A stretch of DNA of 64,000 nt from Methylorubrum salsuginis (GTDB lineage: Bacteria; Pseudomonadota; Alphaproteobacteria; Rhizobiales; Beijerinckiaceae): NCBI RefSeq assembly GCF_900114375.1, contig NZ_FOSV01000004.1:124001-188000 (forward strand), written 5' to 3'. Under the pieces are notes generated by a model that saw only the letters and a list, made by a program, of their open reading frames with translations, did not search any database and was not told the DNA's origin. Shown here in pieces: positions 1 to 8,468 of the stretch. The first letter of the stretch is position 1. Each line of letters begins with the position of its first letter. The translations under genes and the position numbers were made by a program.

Positions 1-51
1 TTCGGGGCCGTCACCTCGATCCGGCGGTGGGCGGACGGGGCCGCCGCCTGA
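1..51 (+). CDS. 3' end of an unidentified CDS (partial)
   Basis: Frame 1 is open from the window edge for 16 codons, ending ...IRRWADGAAA and a TGA stop at 49-51. A perfect hairpin follows within a few bases and the next gene converges on it, which is what the end of a real gene would look like. The piece is too short to identify and could be chance. Confidence 0.3.
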   Translation, partial: FGAVTSIRRWADGAAA

Positions 52-54
52 CGG

Positions 55-70
55 CCCCGGATCGCCGGGG
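55..70. terminator. Hairpin between convergent genes
   Basis: CCCCGG, a four-base ATCG loop, then CCGGGG: a perfect 6-bp stem between the partial upstream gene and the oprB stop codon. There is no T run on either side, so termination is inferred from position and the GC stem alone. Confidence 0.4.
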
Positions 71-75
71 ACGGT

Positions 76-1572
76 TCACGGGCTCCCCGGCCCGCGGCCG
101 AGACCGGCCAGCGTGAACAGATCGACCGAGAGCTTGGCGCCGACCACGAAGGCGTCGGGGATGTTCTTGGTGCGGAAGGGGAACCGGGTCTGGTCCGGGT
201 TGACGATGTATTGGAGGTTGGGCGTCAGCCGGATCGCGGGCGAGACCTGAAGCCCATAGTTCAGCTCCATCATGATCTGGTGCTCGGGAATTTTCCGGTC
301 GATGCCGAGCGAGGCTTGGGCCGCATAGATGTTCGACAGCGCCAGCGGCGAAAATTTTTGGGTGTTGATGACGAAGCCGACCGTGTCGTAGGGCCGCCCG
401 GCGAAGGTGCCGGTCTGGAGCGCGCCGATCTCCAGGAAATAATCCTCGACCAGTCGTCCGCCGGTGCCGGTCATGGCGACGCCGAACAGCGTCAGGCCCT
501 GGATCGCGGTCGGATCGGGGCGCCACACCATCTGGTCGAAGCGGGCGTAGACCCCGGATCGCCCGAACCGGGTGCGCGGATCGAGCCCGGTCAGCACCGC
601 GCGCCCGCCCGCCACGTCCCGCACCGGGTCCGCGTAATCCGAGCGATCGACCCAGCCGCCGATGCCGTAATTGCGCGGCAGCGTGTCGTTGGCGAAGGTC
701 GTGGAGTAGCCGAGTTCGAACGGTAGGATCGCGCCGGTCGCGCCCTTGGTCGAGAAGTCGAGACCGTTGTCGCCGGGCTGCTGATGCAGCGGGTTTACCT
801 CGTAGGCGCCGACATGAAAGAACACCTTGTCGGTCAGCCACGCCTTGGCGTGCCCGCCCCAGCTCGCCACCGGCCAGAAGGTGAAGTTCGAGGTCTTGAA
901 CACGAAGGTCGGGTTGCCGCAGGCCGAGTTCGTCTGAAAATTGCAGTAGATCGGCGAATTGAGGAACGCGATGTTGGCGACCAAGCGCCCGACCTCGATG
1001 TCGAGGCGGTTGTCGAACAGCTTCTGCTGATAGGACAGCAGGGTCAGCCGGGTGGTCTGGCCGCCGCCGTAGATCTCCTGCACGCTGGTGTTGTTGCCGA
1101 TCAGGTCCTGCGACAGGCTTCGGCCGTGGCGGTTGGTGACCGCGACATGGACCGAGCCGCCCGCGATCCCGGCGAGCCGGTTGAGATCGGCGTCGATGCC
1201 GAAGAACAGCTGGCCCGCATACGCCGTGCCCTGGCGGATGCCGCCGACGGGGTTGCCCGCCGCTTGGCCGGTGTAGTTCGCCAGAAACGTCAGGCCGTTG
1301 CCGAGATCGAACGTGCCCGGCGGCAGGGTCGGCGGCGTGGCGCTCTGGCCGAGCACGTCGGCGGCGGCCGCCGCGCTGCCGTCGTTGCCGAAGATTCTTC
1401 GCGACGGGGGCCGGCGGACGACGCGGCGGACCGCCGGGCGGCGGGCGGCCGGGGCGACGACGATGGCGGGCGGTGCGAGGCCGGGTTCGGGTGCTGCACC
1501 TTGCGCGTGCGCCTGCGTGCCGAGCGCCGCACCGAGGCCGAGCATGGCCCATACCGCTGTCACCCCCTTCAT
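76..1572 (-). CDS. oprB: OprB-type carbohydrate-selective porin
   Basis: An outer-membrane beta-barrel porin of the OprB family, which lets sugars cross the outer membrane. The 498-residue protein starts with a signal peptide (MKGVTAVWAMLGLGAALG...AHA, cleavage near residue 23). A low-complexity Pro/Arg/Ala stretch follows (about 25-60), then an OprB-like barrel rich in alternating aromatic and Gly residues, for example the GYSTTFANDTLPRNYGIGGW segment and the YFLEIGAL strand. It lies downstream of and parallel to fruA but is separated from it by 211 bp with a hairpin at 1753-1775, so it probably has its own promoter. A sugar PTS next door supports a role in sugar entry; the substrate is not shown by the sequence. 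Confidence 0.88.
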   Translation of the reverse strand: MKGVTAVWAMLGLGAALGTQAHAQGAAPEPGLAPPAIVVAPAARRPAVRRVVRRPPSRRIFGNDGSAAAAADVLGQSATPPTLPPGTFDLGNGLTFLANYTGQAAGNPVGGIRQGTAYAGQLFFGIDADLNRLAGIAGGSVHVAVTNRHGRSLSQDLIGNNTSVQEIYGGGQTTRLTLLSYQQKLFDNRLDIEVGRLVANIAFLNSPIYCNFQTNSACGNPTFVFKTSNFTFWPVASWGGHAKAWLTDKVFFHVGAYEVNPLHQQPGDNGLDFSTKGATGAILPFELGYSTTFANDTLPRNYGIGGWVDRSDYADPVRDVAGGRAVLTGLDPRTRFGRSGVYARFDQMVWRPDPTAIQGLTLFGVAMTGTGGRLVEDYFLEIGALQTGTFAGRPYDTVGFVINTQKFSPLALSNIYAAQASLGIDRKIPEHQIMMELNYGLQVSPAIRLTPNLQYIVNPDQTRFPFRTKNIPDAFVVGAKLSVDLFTLAGLGRGPGSP

Positions 1573-1696
1573 GTCGTCCCCCCGTGTCGATGATTTTTCA
1601 ATTCAGCTCGTCCGAGCCTCCGATCTGCGCCGGAGCCGGAAGTTTACGGGGCGATGGACTTCGCGAAAGAAGTCTTCGCCGCGTTTTCAAATCTGT

Positions 1697-1711
1697 GTCG
1701 GTTTTACCGAC
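1697..1711. promoter_or_regulatory. Short palindrome upstream of oprB
   Basis: GTCGGT-TTT-ACCGAC is a perfect 6-bp inverted repeat about 125 bp upstream of the oprB start. It could be an operator or a small RNA hairpin. There is no direct support for either. Confidence 0.25.
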
Positions 1712-1752
1712 GGGCGTAGCCCGGACGCCGCATCAGGGTTGTGCGGGCTGTT

Positions 1753-1775
1753 CCCCTCCCCACAAGGGGGAGGGG
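1753..1775. terminator. G/C-rich hairpin downstream of fruA
   Basis: CCCCTCCCC and GGGGAGGGG form a 9-bp stem around a five-base loop, 9 bases past the fruA stop in the direction of transcription. There is no U tract. It also resembles the CCCTCCCC-type palindrome found at 3560-3583 and inside cobN, so it may be a degenerate dispersed repeat serving as an end-of-operon hairpin. Confidence 0.5.
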
Positions 1776-1783
1776 ACAAACGC

Positions 1784-3514
1784 TCACGCCGCCCGCTTCT
1801 TCAGCAACCCGACCAGCAACCCCGTCACCACCGTCCCGGCCACCAGGGCGATCAGCGCGCCGGGCAGGTTCGTCACGGCGTTCGGGATCGGCAGGACGAA
1901 CAGGCCGCCATGCGGCACCTTGAGGGTCACGCCGGAGGTCAGCGCGAGGGCGCCGGCCACCGCGGAGCCTGCCACCATGGAGGGGATCACCCGCAGCGGA
2001 TCGGCCGCCGCGAAGGGGATCGCGCCCTCGGTGATGAAGGCGGCACCCAGCACGGCGGCCGCGCCGCCGGCCTCGCGCTCGGGTTTGGAGAAGCGGTTCG
2101 GAAACAGCCTTGTGGCGAGCGCGATGCCGAGCGGGGGCGTCATGCCGCCGAGCATCACCGCGGCCATCGGGGCATCGACGCCCGAGGAGAGCAGGGCCGC
2201 GGCGGAAGCGTAGGCCGCCTTGTTGATCGGCCCGCCCATATCGACCGCCATCATGCCGCCGAGCACGAGGCCGAGCACCAGCGCGCTCGCCCCCTGCATC
2301 CCCTTGAGCCACTCGGTGAGCGCGGCGAGCACGGCCGCCACCGGCACGCCGACCACGTAGACCATGAGGAGGCCGGTGATGGTGGTGGCCAGCAGCGGCA
2401 GGATCAGGACGGGCTTGAGCCCTTCGAGATTGCGGTGCAGGCGGATGTGCCGGTTCAGGAACGCAGTGATGGTGCCGGCGATGAAACCCGCCGCGATACC
2501 TCCCAAAAAACCGGCCTGGAGGTTGGCGGCGAGCATGCCGCCGATCATGCCCGGCGCGATGCCGGGGCGGTCGGCGATGGAATAGGCGATGTAGCCGGCG
2601 AGCGCCGGGACGATGAGGGCGAAGGCCGCCTTGGCGCCGATCTCACCCAGCGCGAAGCCGAGCGTGCCGGCATTCTCCGGCTTCATCGCGTCGATGCCCC
2701 CGAACGCGAAGGCGAGCGCGATGAGAAGGCCGCCCGCCACCACGAAGGGCAGCATGAACGACACGCCGGTCATCAGGTGCTTGTAGGCGCCGGCCTTTTT
2801 TTCCGCGGCGGCCGGGCGCGCCGGCCCCTCCGCCTTCGCGTCAGTCGTGCCGGCCGCCTGGAGCTGCGCCTCGGCGAGCGCGGTGGCGATCAGGCCCTTG
2901 CCGTCGCGGATCGCCGCCTTGGTGTTAGTGGCGTAGAGCCGTTTGCCGGCAAATCGCGCCCGGTCCACCCCGGTATCGGCCGCGATGATGACCACGTCGG
3001 CCGCCGCGATCTCCGCCGCCGTCAGGGCGTCGCGGGCGCCGACCGAGCCTTGGGTTTCGACGCGGATGTCGTGGCCGAGCGCCTGCGCCGAGGCTTGCAG
3101 GCCTTCCGCCGCCATGAAGGTGTGGGCGATGCCGGTGGGGCAGGAGGTGATCGCGACAATTCTTTTGGGACTGGCCGTCGCGCTCGCGGAAGCGGCGGCG
3201 GCCGGGGCGCTGGCGGTGCCGGCGAGCAGCCGGTCGAGCACGCCGTTCACGTCGGTGAGCACGTCGTCGATGGCGGCGCGTGCGCGGGTCAGGGTGCCGA
3301 ACCGGCCCTCGCCGAGATCGCCCTCGCCGACGAGGAGCACGGCCTTGGCTTGCGCGATCGCGGCTTCGGGGATCGGGTTGCCGCCGCCCTTGCCGCGGAT
3401 TTCCAGCGCCAGCGCCGCGTTGCGCCGCCCGGCCGCCTTGCGTAGGGCCTCGGCCGCGAGGACGGCGTGGGTCGAGAGGTCGCCGCCTCCCACCACCGCC
3501 AGGAGCTGTGCCAT
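1784..3514 (-). CDS. fruA: PTS fructose transporter EIIB'BC (FruA)
   Basis: The membrane component of the fructose phosphotransferase system; it imports fructose and phosphorylates it to fructose 1-phosphate. In 576 residues there is an N-terminal degenerate EIIB' domain (1-98), an Ala-rich linker, an EIIB domain (about 116-215) with the phosphocysteine motif ITSCPTGIAHTFMAAE (Cys125), and a C-terminal EIIC domain with about eight to ten hydrophobic helices (about 235-575). It is the last gene of fruB-fruK-fruA, 73 bp after fruK, with a palindromic repeat in that gap. Regulation is probably by the LacI-type protein encoded at 7277. Confidence 0.95.
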   Translation of the reverse strand: MAQLLAVVGGGDLSTHAVLAAEALRKAAGRRNAALALEIRGKGGGNPIPEAAIAQAKAVLLVGEGDLGEGRFGTLTRARAAIDDVLTDVNGVLDRLLAGTASAPAAAASASATASPKRIVAITSCPTGIAHTFMAAEGLQASAQALGHDIRVETQGSVGARDALTAAEIAAADVVIIAADTGVDRARFAGKRLYATNTKAAIRDGKGLIATALAEAQLQAAGTTDAKAEGPARPAAAEKKAGAYKHLMTGVSFMLPFVVAGGLLIALAFAFGGIDAMKPENAGTLGFALGEIGAKAAFALIVPALAGYIAYSIADRPGIAPGMIGGMLAANLQAGFLGGIAAGFIAGTITAFLNRHIRLHRNLEGLKPVLILPLLATTITGLLMVYVVGVPVAAVLAALTEWLKGMQGASALVLGLVLGGMMAVDMGGPINKAAYASAAALLSSGVDAPMAAVMLGGMTPPLGIALATRLFPNRFSKPEREAGGAAAVLGAAFITEGAIPFAAADPLRVIPSMVAGSAVAGALALTSGVTLKVPHGGLFVLPIPNAVTNLPGALIALVAGTVVTGLLVGLLKKRAA

Positions 3515-3559
3515 GGGTTCCTCCTGTGATTAGGTTCTTATTCGGGTCCCGCCGCATTT

Positions 3560-3583
3560 CCCTCCCCCGCAGAGGGGGGAGGG
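3560..3583. repeat. 24-bp palindromic repeat in fruK-fruA gap
   Basis: CCCTCCCCCGCAGAGGGGGG plus AGGG forms an imperfect hairpin between fruK and fruA. Read base by base, it is the exact reverse complement of 37639-37662, the outer arm of the element inside cobN, so it is one copy of a dispersed palindromic family. In the operon mRNA it could stall RNase or polymerase and adjust fruA dosage (inference). Confidence 0.7.
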
Positions 3584-3587
3584 TTTC

Positions 3588-4532
3588 TTAGGTCAGCGAT
3601 TCCACCCGGATGTCTTGGGCGATGGCTTCCACCGCCTCCCGCCCCGGCAGGTTCGCCCCCGTGCGGCTGAGCTTGCCCGCGGCGAAGGCCAGCGCCCGGC
3701 GGGCGAGGTCGGGGAGCGCCAGCCCGTCGTGCAGGCCGGCGACGAGGCCGGCGACCAGCGCGTCGCCCGCGCCGACGGTGCTCGCGATCTCGGTCGCGGG
3801 CGGCAGGGCCCGCAGCGCGCCGTCGGACGAGACGAACAGCGCCCCATCCTCGCCGAGCGAGACGCAGACCAGCGGGATGCCGGATGCCTGCAAGCGCCGG
3901 GCGGCGTCGAGCAGGGCGGCGGGGTCGGCGAGCGGCCGGCCGGCCCATTCCTCCAACTCGTGGCGGTTGGGCTTGATCGCGTGGGGCAGGGCGCCGGGGC
4001 CGGCGGTGAGCGCCGCGCTCAAAGCCGGGCCGGAGGCATCGAGCACCACGCGGGCGCCGCGGGCGCGCAGCTCCCCGGTCAGCCGGGCGTAGGTGTCGGG
4101 GGCAAGCGAGCGCGGCAGGCTGCCGGCGAGCACCACGAGGCTGCCGTCCTGGGCCAGCTCCGAGAGGACGGCGCGCACCGCCTCCAGCGTCGAGGGGCCG
4201 AATTCGAGGCCGGGCAGGTTGATGTCGGTGGTCTCGCCCGTGCCGGCATCCAAGAGCTTGAGGTTGGTGCGGGTCTCGCCCGGAATCCAGACGAAGCGGT
4301 CGTCGATGTTTTTGGCCGCGAGCACCTGTTCGAACGGCGCGGCGTTGTCCTGGCCGAGCACGCCGGTGGCGGCGACCGGCAGCCCCCAATCGGCGAGGCA
4401 GCAGGCGACGTTGACGCCCTTGCCGCCGGCATCCGACCAGACCGAGCGGGCGCGGTGGACCGATCCGGGCTTGAGCGCGTCGAGCGTGACGGTCTGGTCG
4501 ATCGCCGGATTGAGGGTGAGGGTGGCGATCAT
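3588..4532 (-). CDS. fruK: 1-phosphofructokinase (FruK)
   Basis: Phosphorylates fructose 1-phosphate, the product of FruA, to fructose 1,6-bisphosphate. The 314-residue protein is a PfkB-family sugar kinase. The N-terminal signature NPAIDQTVTL, the substrate-site AGGKGVNVA (about 37-45), KPNRHEL, and the C-terminal anion hole and catalytic base GAGDALVAG (about 253-261) are all present. Its start is 3 bp from the fruB stop, so the two are translationally linked. Length is normal for the family. Confidence 0.95.
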   Translation of the reverse strand: MIATLTLNPAIDQTVTLDALKPGSVHRARSVWSDAGGKGVNVACCLADWGLPVAATGVLGQDNAAPFEQVLAAKNIDDRFVWIPGETRTNLKLLDAGTGETTDINLPGLEFGPSTLEAVRAVLSELAQDGSLVVLAGSLPRSLAPDTYARLTGELRARGARVVLDASGPALSAALTAGPGALPHAIKPNRHELEEWAGRPLADPAALLDAARRLQASGIPLVCVSLGEDGALFVSSDGALRALPPATEIASTVGAGDALVAGLVAGLHDGLALPDLARRALAFAAGKLSRTGANLPGREAVEAIAQDIRVESLT

Positions 4533-4535
4533 CGC

Positions 4536-7097
4536 TCAGGCTCCGGGCGCGTTGGTGTCGAGGGCGCGGACGGCAGCCGCGTCCTCCTGCTCGCAGGCGC
4601 GGAGCGCCAGGGCCTTCAGCTCGGCCATGTCGGAGGCGCGTAAGCGGGCCTTCACGCCGGGCAGGTCGCGGGGCGTCATCGACAGCTCGTCGATGCCGAG
4701 GCCCGCGAGCAGGCAGGCCCCGAACGGATCGCCCGCGATGCCGCCGCAGACGCCGACGAAGCGGTTGTGGCGCGCGGCGCCCTCGCAGGTCATGTGGATG
4801 AGCCGCAGCACCGCCGGATGAAGCGAATCGGCCTCGGGGGCGAGGTCGGTGTTCTGGCGGTCGATGGCGAGCGCGTATTGCGTCAGGTCGTTGGTGCCGA
4901 TCGAGAAGAAGTCGCAGTGGCGGGCCATCGCGTCGGCTTGGATCGCGGCGGCCGGCACCTCGATCATGATGCCCAGCGGCACCTCCGGGGCGCCGATCTC
5001 CTGGCGGATGCGCTCGCAGATCTCGCGCAGCTTCACGACCTCGGGGACCGAGGTGATCATCGGCATCATGATCGAGAGCGGGGCGTCCTTGCCCTTGGGG
5101 GCGTCGGCCGGAACATGGTCCTTGGCCGCGCGGTAGAGGGCGCGCAGCTGCGGCTCCATCAGGTCGGGCCGGCGCAGCAGCAGGCGGGCGCCGCGCACGC
5201 CGAGGAAAGGGTTTTCCTCCCGCGGCAGATGCAGGTGGGCCACCTGCTTGTCGCCGCCGATGTCCAGCGTCCGCACGATCAGCGGGCGCCCGCCGAGCGC
5301 CTTCAGCATCGCCGAATAGGTCGCGTATTGGTCGTCCTCGCTCGGCGTGTCGCCGCGCTCCAGGAACAGGAACTCGGTGCGCATCAGGCCGACGCCCTCG
5401 GCGCCCTGGTCGAGGGCGAGCGGCACCTGATCCGGGTTGTTGACGTTGCCGCCAACCGCGACGCGGTGGCCGTCGCGGGTCTGCGCCGGCTGCGCCCGCT
5501 CCCGCGCCTCGGCTTCCGCCTGCTCGCGCTGCTTGGCGCGCCAGGCTTCCGCCGAGGCGATGTCGGCCTCGCTTGGGCTCAGGTAGAGGCGGCCCGTGGT
5601 GCCGTCGAGGATCGCGCGGGTGTGGTTCTCGATGGCGAGCAGGCCGGGTCCGCCCGCGACCATGGCCGGGATGCCGAGGGTGCGGGCCAGGATCGCGGTG
5701 TGCGAGGTCGGCCCGCCCTGCGCCGTCGCGAGCCCGATGACGCGGGCGGGGTCGAGCCCGGCCGTGTCCGAAGGGGCGAGATCGGGGGCGATCAGGATGC
5801 AGGGCACGTCCGGCAGATCATGGCCGCTCTTCAGTGCCGGATCGATCTGCGCCAGCACCCGGCGGCCGACATCGCGCAGATCCGCGGCGCGGGCGGCGAG
5901 CACCGGGTTGCCGAGCGCCGAGAGCTGGCCCGCCATCCGCTCGACGGCGGCGTTCCAGGCAAACGCCACGCCGTGGCCCTCGACCATGAGCTGGCAGGCC
6001 AGTGTGATCAGGTCGGTGTCGGCGATGAGTTCGCCCTGCGCCTTGAAGATGCCGGCATCCGCCTTGCCCAGCCGCCGCTCGGTGTCGTCGGCCAGCGCCC
6101 GGAGCTGGTCGCCGGTGGTCGCGAGCGCCCGGTGCAGGCGGTCGGCGCCCGACGTCAGGGGCTCGGGCTCGTCCGGCACCACGATCTCGGCGGCGGCCAG
6201 CACGTGGACCGGGCCGATGGTGAGGCCGGGGCTCGCGCCGAGGCCGGCCATCACGCGCGGCTTGTCCGATGGGTTCCAGCCCGCCACCGGGCCTGCGGCC
6301 TTGGCCGCGGCTTCTGCTGCGCGCTGCGCCGCCGCCTTCTCGCCGGCGCTGAGGCCCGTCACCGCGGCGCAGATCTTGGCCAGCGCGCCGGCCTCGTCGT
6401 CGCCCTCGGCCGAGATCGTCACCTCGTCGCCGCAGCGCAGGCCCAGTTGCAGCAGCGCGATCAGGTTCTTGGCGTCCGCCACCGCATCGCCGTGGCGCAC
6501 TTGGATGCGGGCCGGGCAGGTGCGGGCCGTCTCGACCCAGTGCGAGGCGGGCCGCGCGTGCAGGCCGGTCGGGTAATCCACCGTCCAGTCGAAGCGCTGG
6601 CGCAGGTCGGTCGCCGGGCCCGTGCTGGCGGGCGCCGCCGAATCCTCGGTGAGTGCGCGTGCGATCTCGGCCTCGCTCGCGGTCGAGCGCAGGCGCTCCA
6701 GCCGGTCCTCGTCCTGGATCAGGCGGGTGAGGCGGCGCAGCACGGTGATGTGGGTGTCGGACTGCGCCGCGATGGCGACGACGAGATGGGCCACTTGGCC
6801 GTCGTGCCACTCGATGCCGCCGGGCACCTGCAGCACGGCGAGCCCGCTCTCGCGCACCCAATGGCGGTCGTCGACCATGCCGTGCGGGATGACGACGCCG
6901 TGGCCGAGATAGGTGTTCGACACGTCTTCCCGCCGCAGCATGCTCGCGCCGTAGGCGGCGTCGATGCAGCCCGCCGCCGTCAGGAGCGAAGCCGCCTCGC
7001 GGATCGCCGCCTCCTTGCTCGCGGGCGCCGCGTTCAGGCGCACGAGCAGCCGCGGGCCGGTGCGGGGAGCGGAAAAGTTCGGCGTCGGCGCGAGCAT
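4536..7097 (-). CDS. fruB: Fused PTS EIIA(Fru)-HPr-Enzyme I (FruB)
   Basis: A multiphosphoryl transfer protein carrying phosphate from PEP to FruA. In 853 residues: an EIIA(Fru) domain (about 15-150) with phospho-His72 in VVIPHGM; an HPr domain (about 172-255) with His180 in TGLHARPAS; and Enzyme I (about 283-845) with the phospho-His466 motif GGPTSHTAIL, the PEP-binding LMRTEFLFLERG, and the C-terminal VCGGIAGDP containing the conserved Cys. This single polypeptide supplies all soluble PTS steps for fructose. It is the first gene of the operon and its start is 61 bp from the perfect operator palindrome at 7158. All phosphate-carrying residues are present, so it looks functional. Confidence 0.96.
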   Translation of the reverse strand: MLAPTPNFSAPRTGPRLLVRLNAAPASKEAAIREAASLLTAAGCIDAAYGASMLRREDVSNTYLGHGVVIPHGMVDDRHWVRESGLAVLQVPGGIEWHDGQVAHLVVAIAAQSDTHITVLRRLTRLIQDEDRLERLRSTASEAEIARALTEDSAAPASTGPATDLRQRFDWTVDYPTGLHARPASHWVETARTCPARIQVRHGDAVADAKNLIALLQLGLRCGDEVTISAEGDDEAGALAKICAAVTGLSAGEKAAAQRAAEAAAKAAGPVAGWNPSDKPRVMAGLGASPGLTIGPVHVLAAAEIVVPDEPEPLTSGADRLHRALATTGDQLRALADDTERRLGKADAGIFKAQGELIADTDLITLACQLMVEGHGVAFAWNAAVERMAGQLSALGNPVLAARAADLRDVGRRVLAQIDPALKSGHDLPDVPCILIAPDLAPSDTAGLDPARVIGLATAQGGPTSHTAILARTLGIPAMVAGGPGLLAIENHTRAILDGTTGRLYLSPSEADIASAEAWRAKQREQAEAEARERAQPAQTRDGHRVAVGGNVNNPDQVPLALDQGAEGVGLMRTEFLFLERGDTPSEDDQYATYSAMLKALGGRPLIVRTLDIGGDKQVAHLHLPREENPFLGVRGARLLLRRPDLMEPQLRALYRAAKDHVPADAPKGKDAPLSIMMPMITSVPEVVKLREICERIRQEIGAPEVPLGIMIEVPAAAIQADAMARHCDFFSIGTNDLTQYALAIDRQNTDLAPEADSLHPAVLRLIHMTCEGAARHNRFVGVCGGIAGDPFGACLLAGLGIDELSMTPRDLPGVKARLRASDMAELKALALRACEQEDAAAVRALDTNAPGA

Positions 7098-7157
7098 GGC
7101 GTGCTCTCCTCCCTGGTGCGCCGACCGACTCGCTGGTCTCCGGCGTTGTTATGCCTA

Positions 7158-7171
7158 TGAAAACGTTTTCA
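7158..7171. promoter_or_regulatory. FruR-type operator upstream of fruB
   Basis: TGAAAACGTTTTCA is a perfect 14-bp palindrome with the central CG step typical of LacI/GalR-family operators. It lies 61 bp upstream of fruB and 106 bp upstream of the regulator gene, so it can control the fru operon. Binding by the adjacent regulator is inferred from position. Confidence 0.8.
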
Positions 7172-7257
7172 CGGTTTCCGTCAAGCGTACCCGGCAAAAA
7201 AGTGCAGGCGCCGGCTTGCTGAGAATGTCGCCCCCTGCCACAAGGGTCGCATGCAGC

Positions 7258-7271
7258 TGAAAACGTTTCCT
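7258..7271. promoter_or_regulatory. Second FruR-type operator, at the regulator start
   Basis: TGAAAACGTTTCCT keeps the left half-site and most of the right one of the operator at 7158. It ends 5 bp before the regulator start codon and overlaps where its ribosome binding site would be, which suggests autorepression. The 100-bp spacing between the two sites would allow looping (inference). Confidence 0.65.
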
Positions 7272-7276
7272 GCCCC

Positions 7277-8260
7277 ATGAGTGTCGGCATCCGCGACGTG
7301 GCCCGCGCGGCGGGCGTCTCGACGGCCACCGTGTCGCGCGCGCTCGGGCGCGGGCCGGTGAGCGACGCGGTGCGCGAGCAGGTCGAGGCGGCGGTGCGCG
7401 CCACCGGCTACCGGCCGAACCTCTCGGCCCGGCGCCTGCGCTCCAAGGCGGCGCAGACGATCGGCCTGATCGTGGCCGATATCCGCAACCCGTTCTTCAC
7501 CGCCGTCAGCCGCGCGGTGGAGGATGCGGCCTACGCGGCGGGCCTACGGGTGATCCTGTGCAACACCGACGAGGATCCGGCCCGCGAGGCGCTCTACCTG
7601 CGCCTGATGGAGGAGGAGCGCGTCACCGGCGTGATCTTCGCCCCCACCAAGGCGACCGCCGACGCGCTGACCCCCGACAGCCTCGGCTTCCCCACCGTGT
7701 TCATCGACCGCTCGGGCCTGCCCGGCGCGCATGACAGCGTCGTCCTCGACAACGTCGCCGCGGCGGGTGCCCTGGTCGATCACCTCGCGGGTCAGGGATT
7801 CGCTCGCATCGGCGGCCTGTTCGGCTCGACCAGCTCCACCGCCCGCGAGCGACAGGCCGGCTACGAAGCGGCGATGGCCCGCCACGGCCTCGCGCCGCTC
7901 GTGCGCGCGGTCGCCCCCAACGCCGCGGCGGCGGAGGGGGAGGCCGCCCGCTGGTTGGCCCAGGCGGACCGACCCGAGGCGCTGATCCTGTCGAACGGTC
8001 TGATCCTGATGGGCGCGGTGCGCGCCGCCCGCACGCTCGGGCTCACGATCCCCCGCGACTTGGCGCTTGCCGGCTTCGACAACGAGCCCTGGACCGATCT
8101 GGTCGAGCCCGGCCTCACCGTGATCGAGCAACCGGTCGCCGAGATCGGCGCTCAGGCGATGCGCCTGCTGTTCGACCGCATCGAGAGCCCGGACCAGCCG
8201 GTGCGCAAGGTGGTGTTGAGCGGGCGGGCGGTGTTGCGGGGCTCGACGCGGCGGGGGTGA
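7277..8260 (+). CDS. fruR: LacI-family regulator of the fru operon
   Basis: A DNA-binding repressor with a ligand-binding sensor domain. In 327 residues the N-terminal helix-turn-helix is clear (GIRDVARAAGVSTATVSRAL, then a hinge helix around NLSARRLRSKAAQ), followed by a periplasmic-binding-protein-like domain (about 62-325; IGLIVADIRNPFF, LILSNGLILMGAVRAARTLG, LALAGFDNEPWTD). It is divergent from fruB with two operator-like palindromes in the gap, so control of fructose uptake is likely. The inducer (probably fructose 1-phosphate or a related metabolite) is an inference from E. coli-type FruR/Cra. Confidence 0.85.
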   Translation: MSVGIRDVARAAGVSTATVSRALGRGPVSDAVREQVEAAVRATGYRPNLSARRLRSKAAQTIGLIVADIRNPFFTAVSRAVEDAAYAAGLRVILCNTDEDPAREALYLRLMEEERVTGVIFAPTKATADALTPDSLGFPTVFIDRSGLPGAHDSVVLDNVAAAGALVDHLAGQGFARIGGLFGSTSSTARERQAGYEAAMARHGLAPLVRAVAPNAAAAEGEAARWLAQADRPEALILSNGLILMGAVRAARTLGLTIPRDLALAGFDNEPWTDLVEPGLTVIEQPVAEIGAQAMRLLFDRIESPDQPVRKVVLSGRAVLRGSTRRG

Positions 8261-8408
8261 GGGCTGCCGCTACGCCGCACCTTCGCCGGACTTGCGCATG
8301 AAGTCCGCCGTCATTTCGGGGCCGCGCAGCGGAACCCGGACCCGGATGGGCGCGCCGGAGGCGTGCAATCCACCCGTGATGCGAGGCTGAACGATACGTC
8401 GAGGCCAG

Positions 8409-8451
8409 TCATGGATTCCCGGTTTTCGCCTCTGGCGAGCCCCGGAATGAC
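8409..8451. repeat. Palindromic repeat with ATTCCCGG/CCCCGGAAT ends
   Basis: TCATGGATTCCCGG and CCCCGGAATGAC are inverted around an inner TCGCC/GGCGA pair. This pattern is common as an intergenic palindromic repeat in alphaproteobacteria. It lies between the convergent fruR and RND pump genes and may act as a bidirectional terminator. Family membership is from memory. Confidence 0.5.
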
Positions 8452-8468
8452 GGTGATGTGAGACAGCC

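Noticed and set aside
1682..1689. FruR half-site CGTTTTCA upstream of oprB
   Set aside because: Only one half of the operator is present; too short to claim that oprB belongs to the fru regulon.
4767..7160. 797-codon open frame antisense to fruB
   Set aside because: No recognisable motif; fruB on the other strand has all phosphorylation sites.
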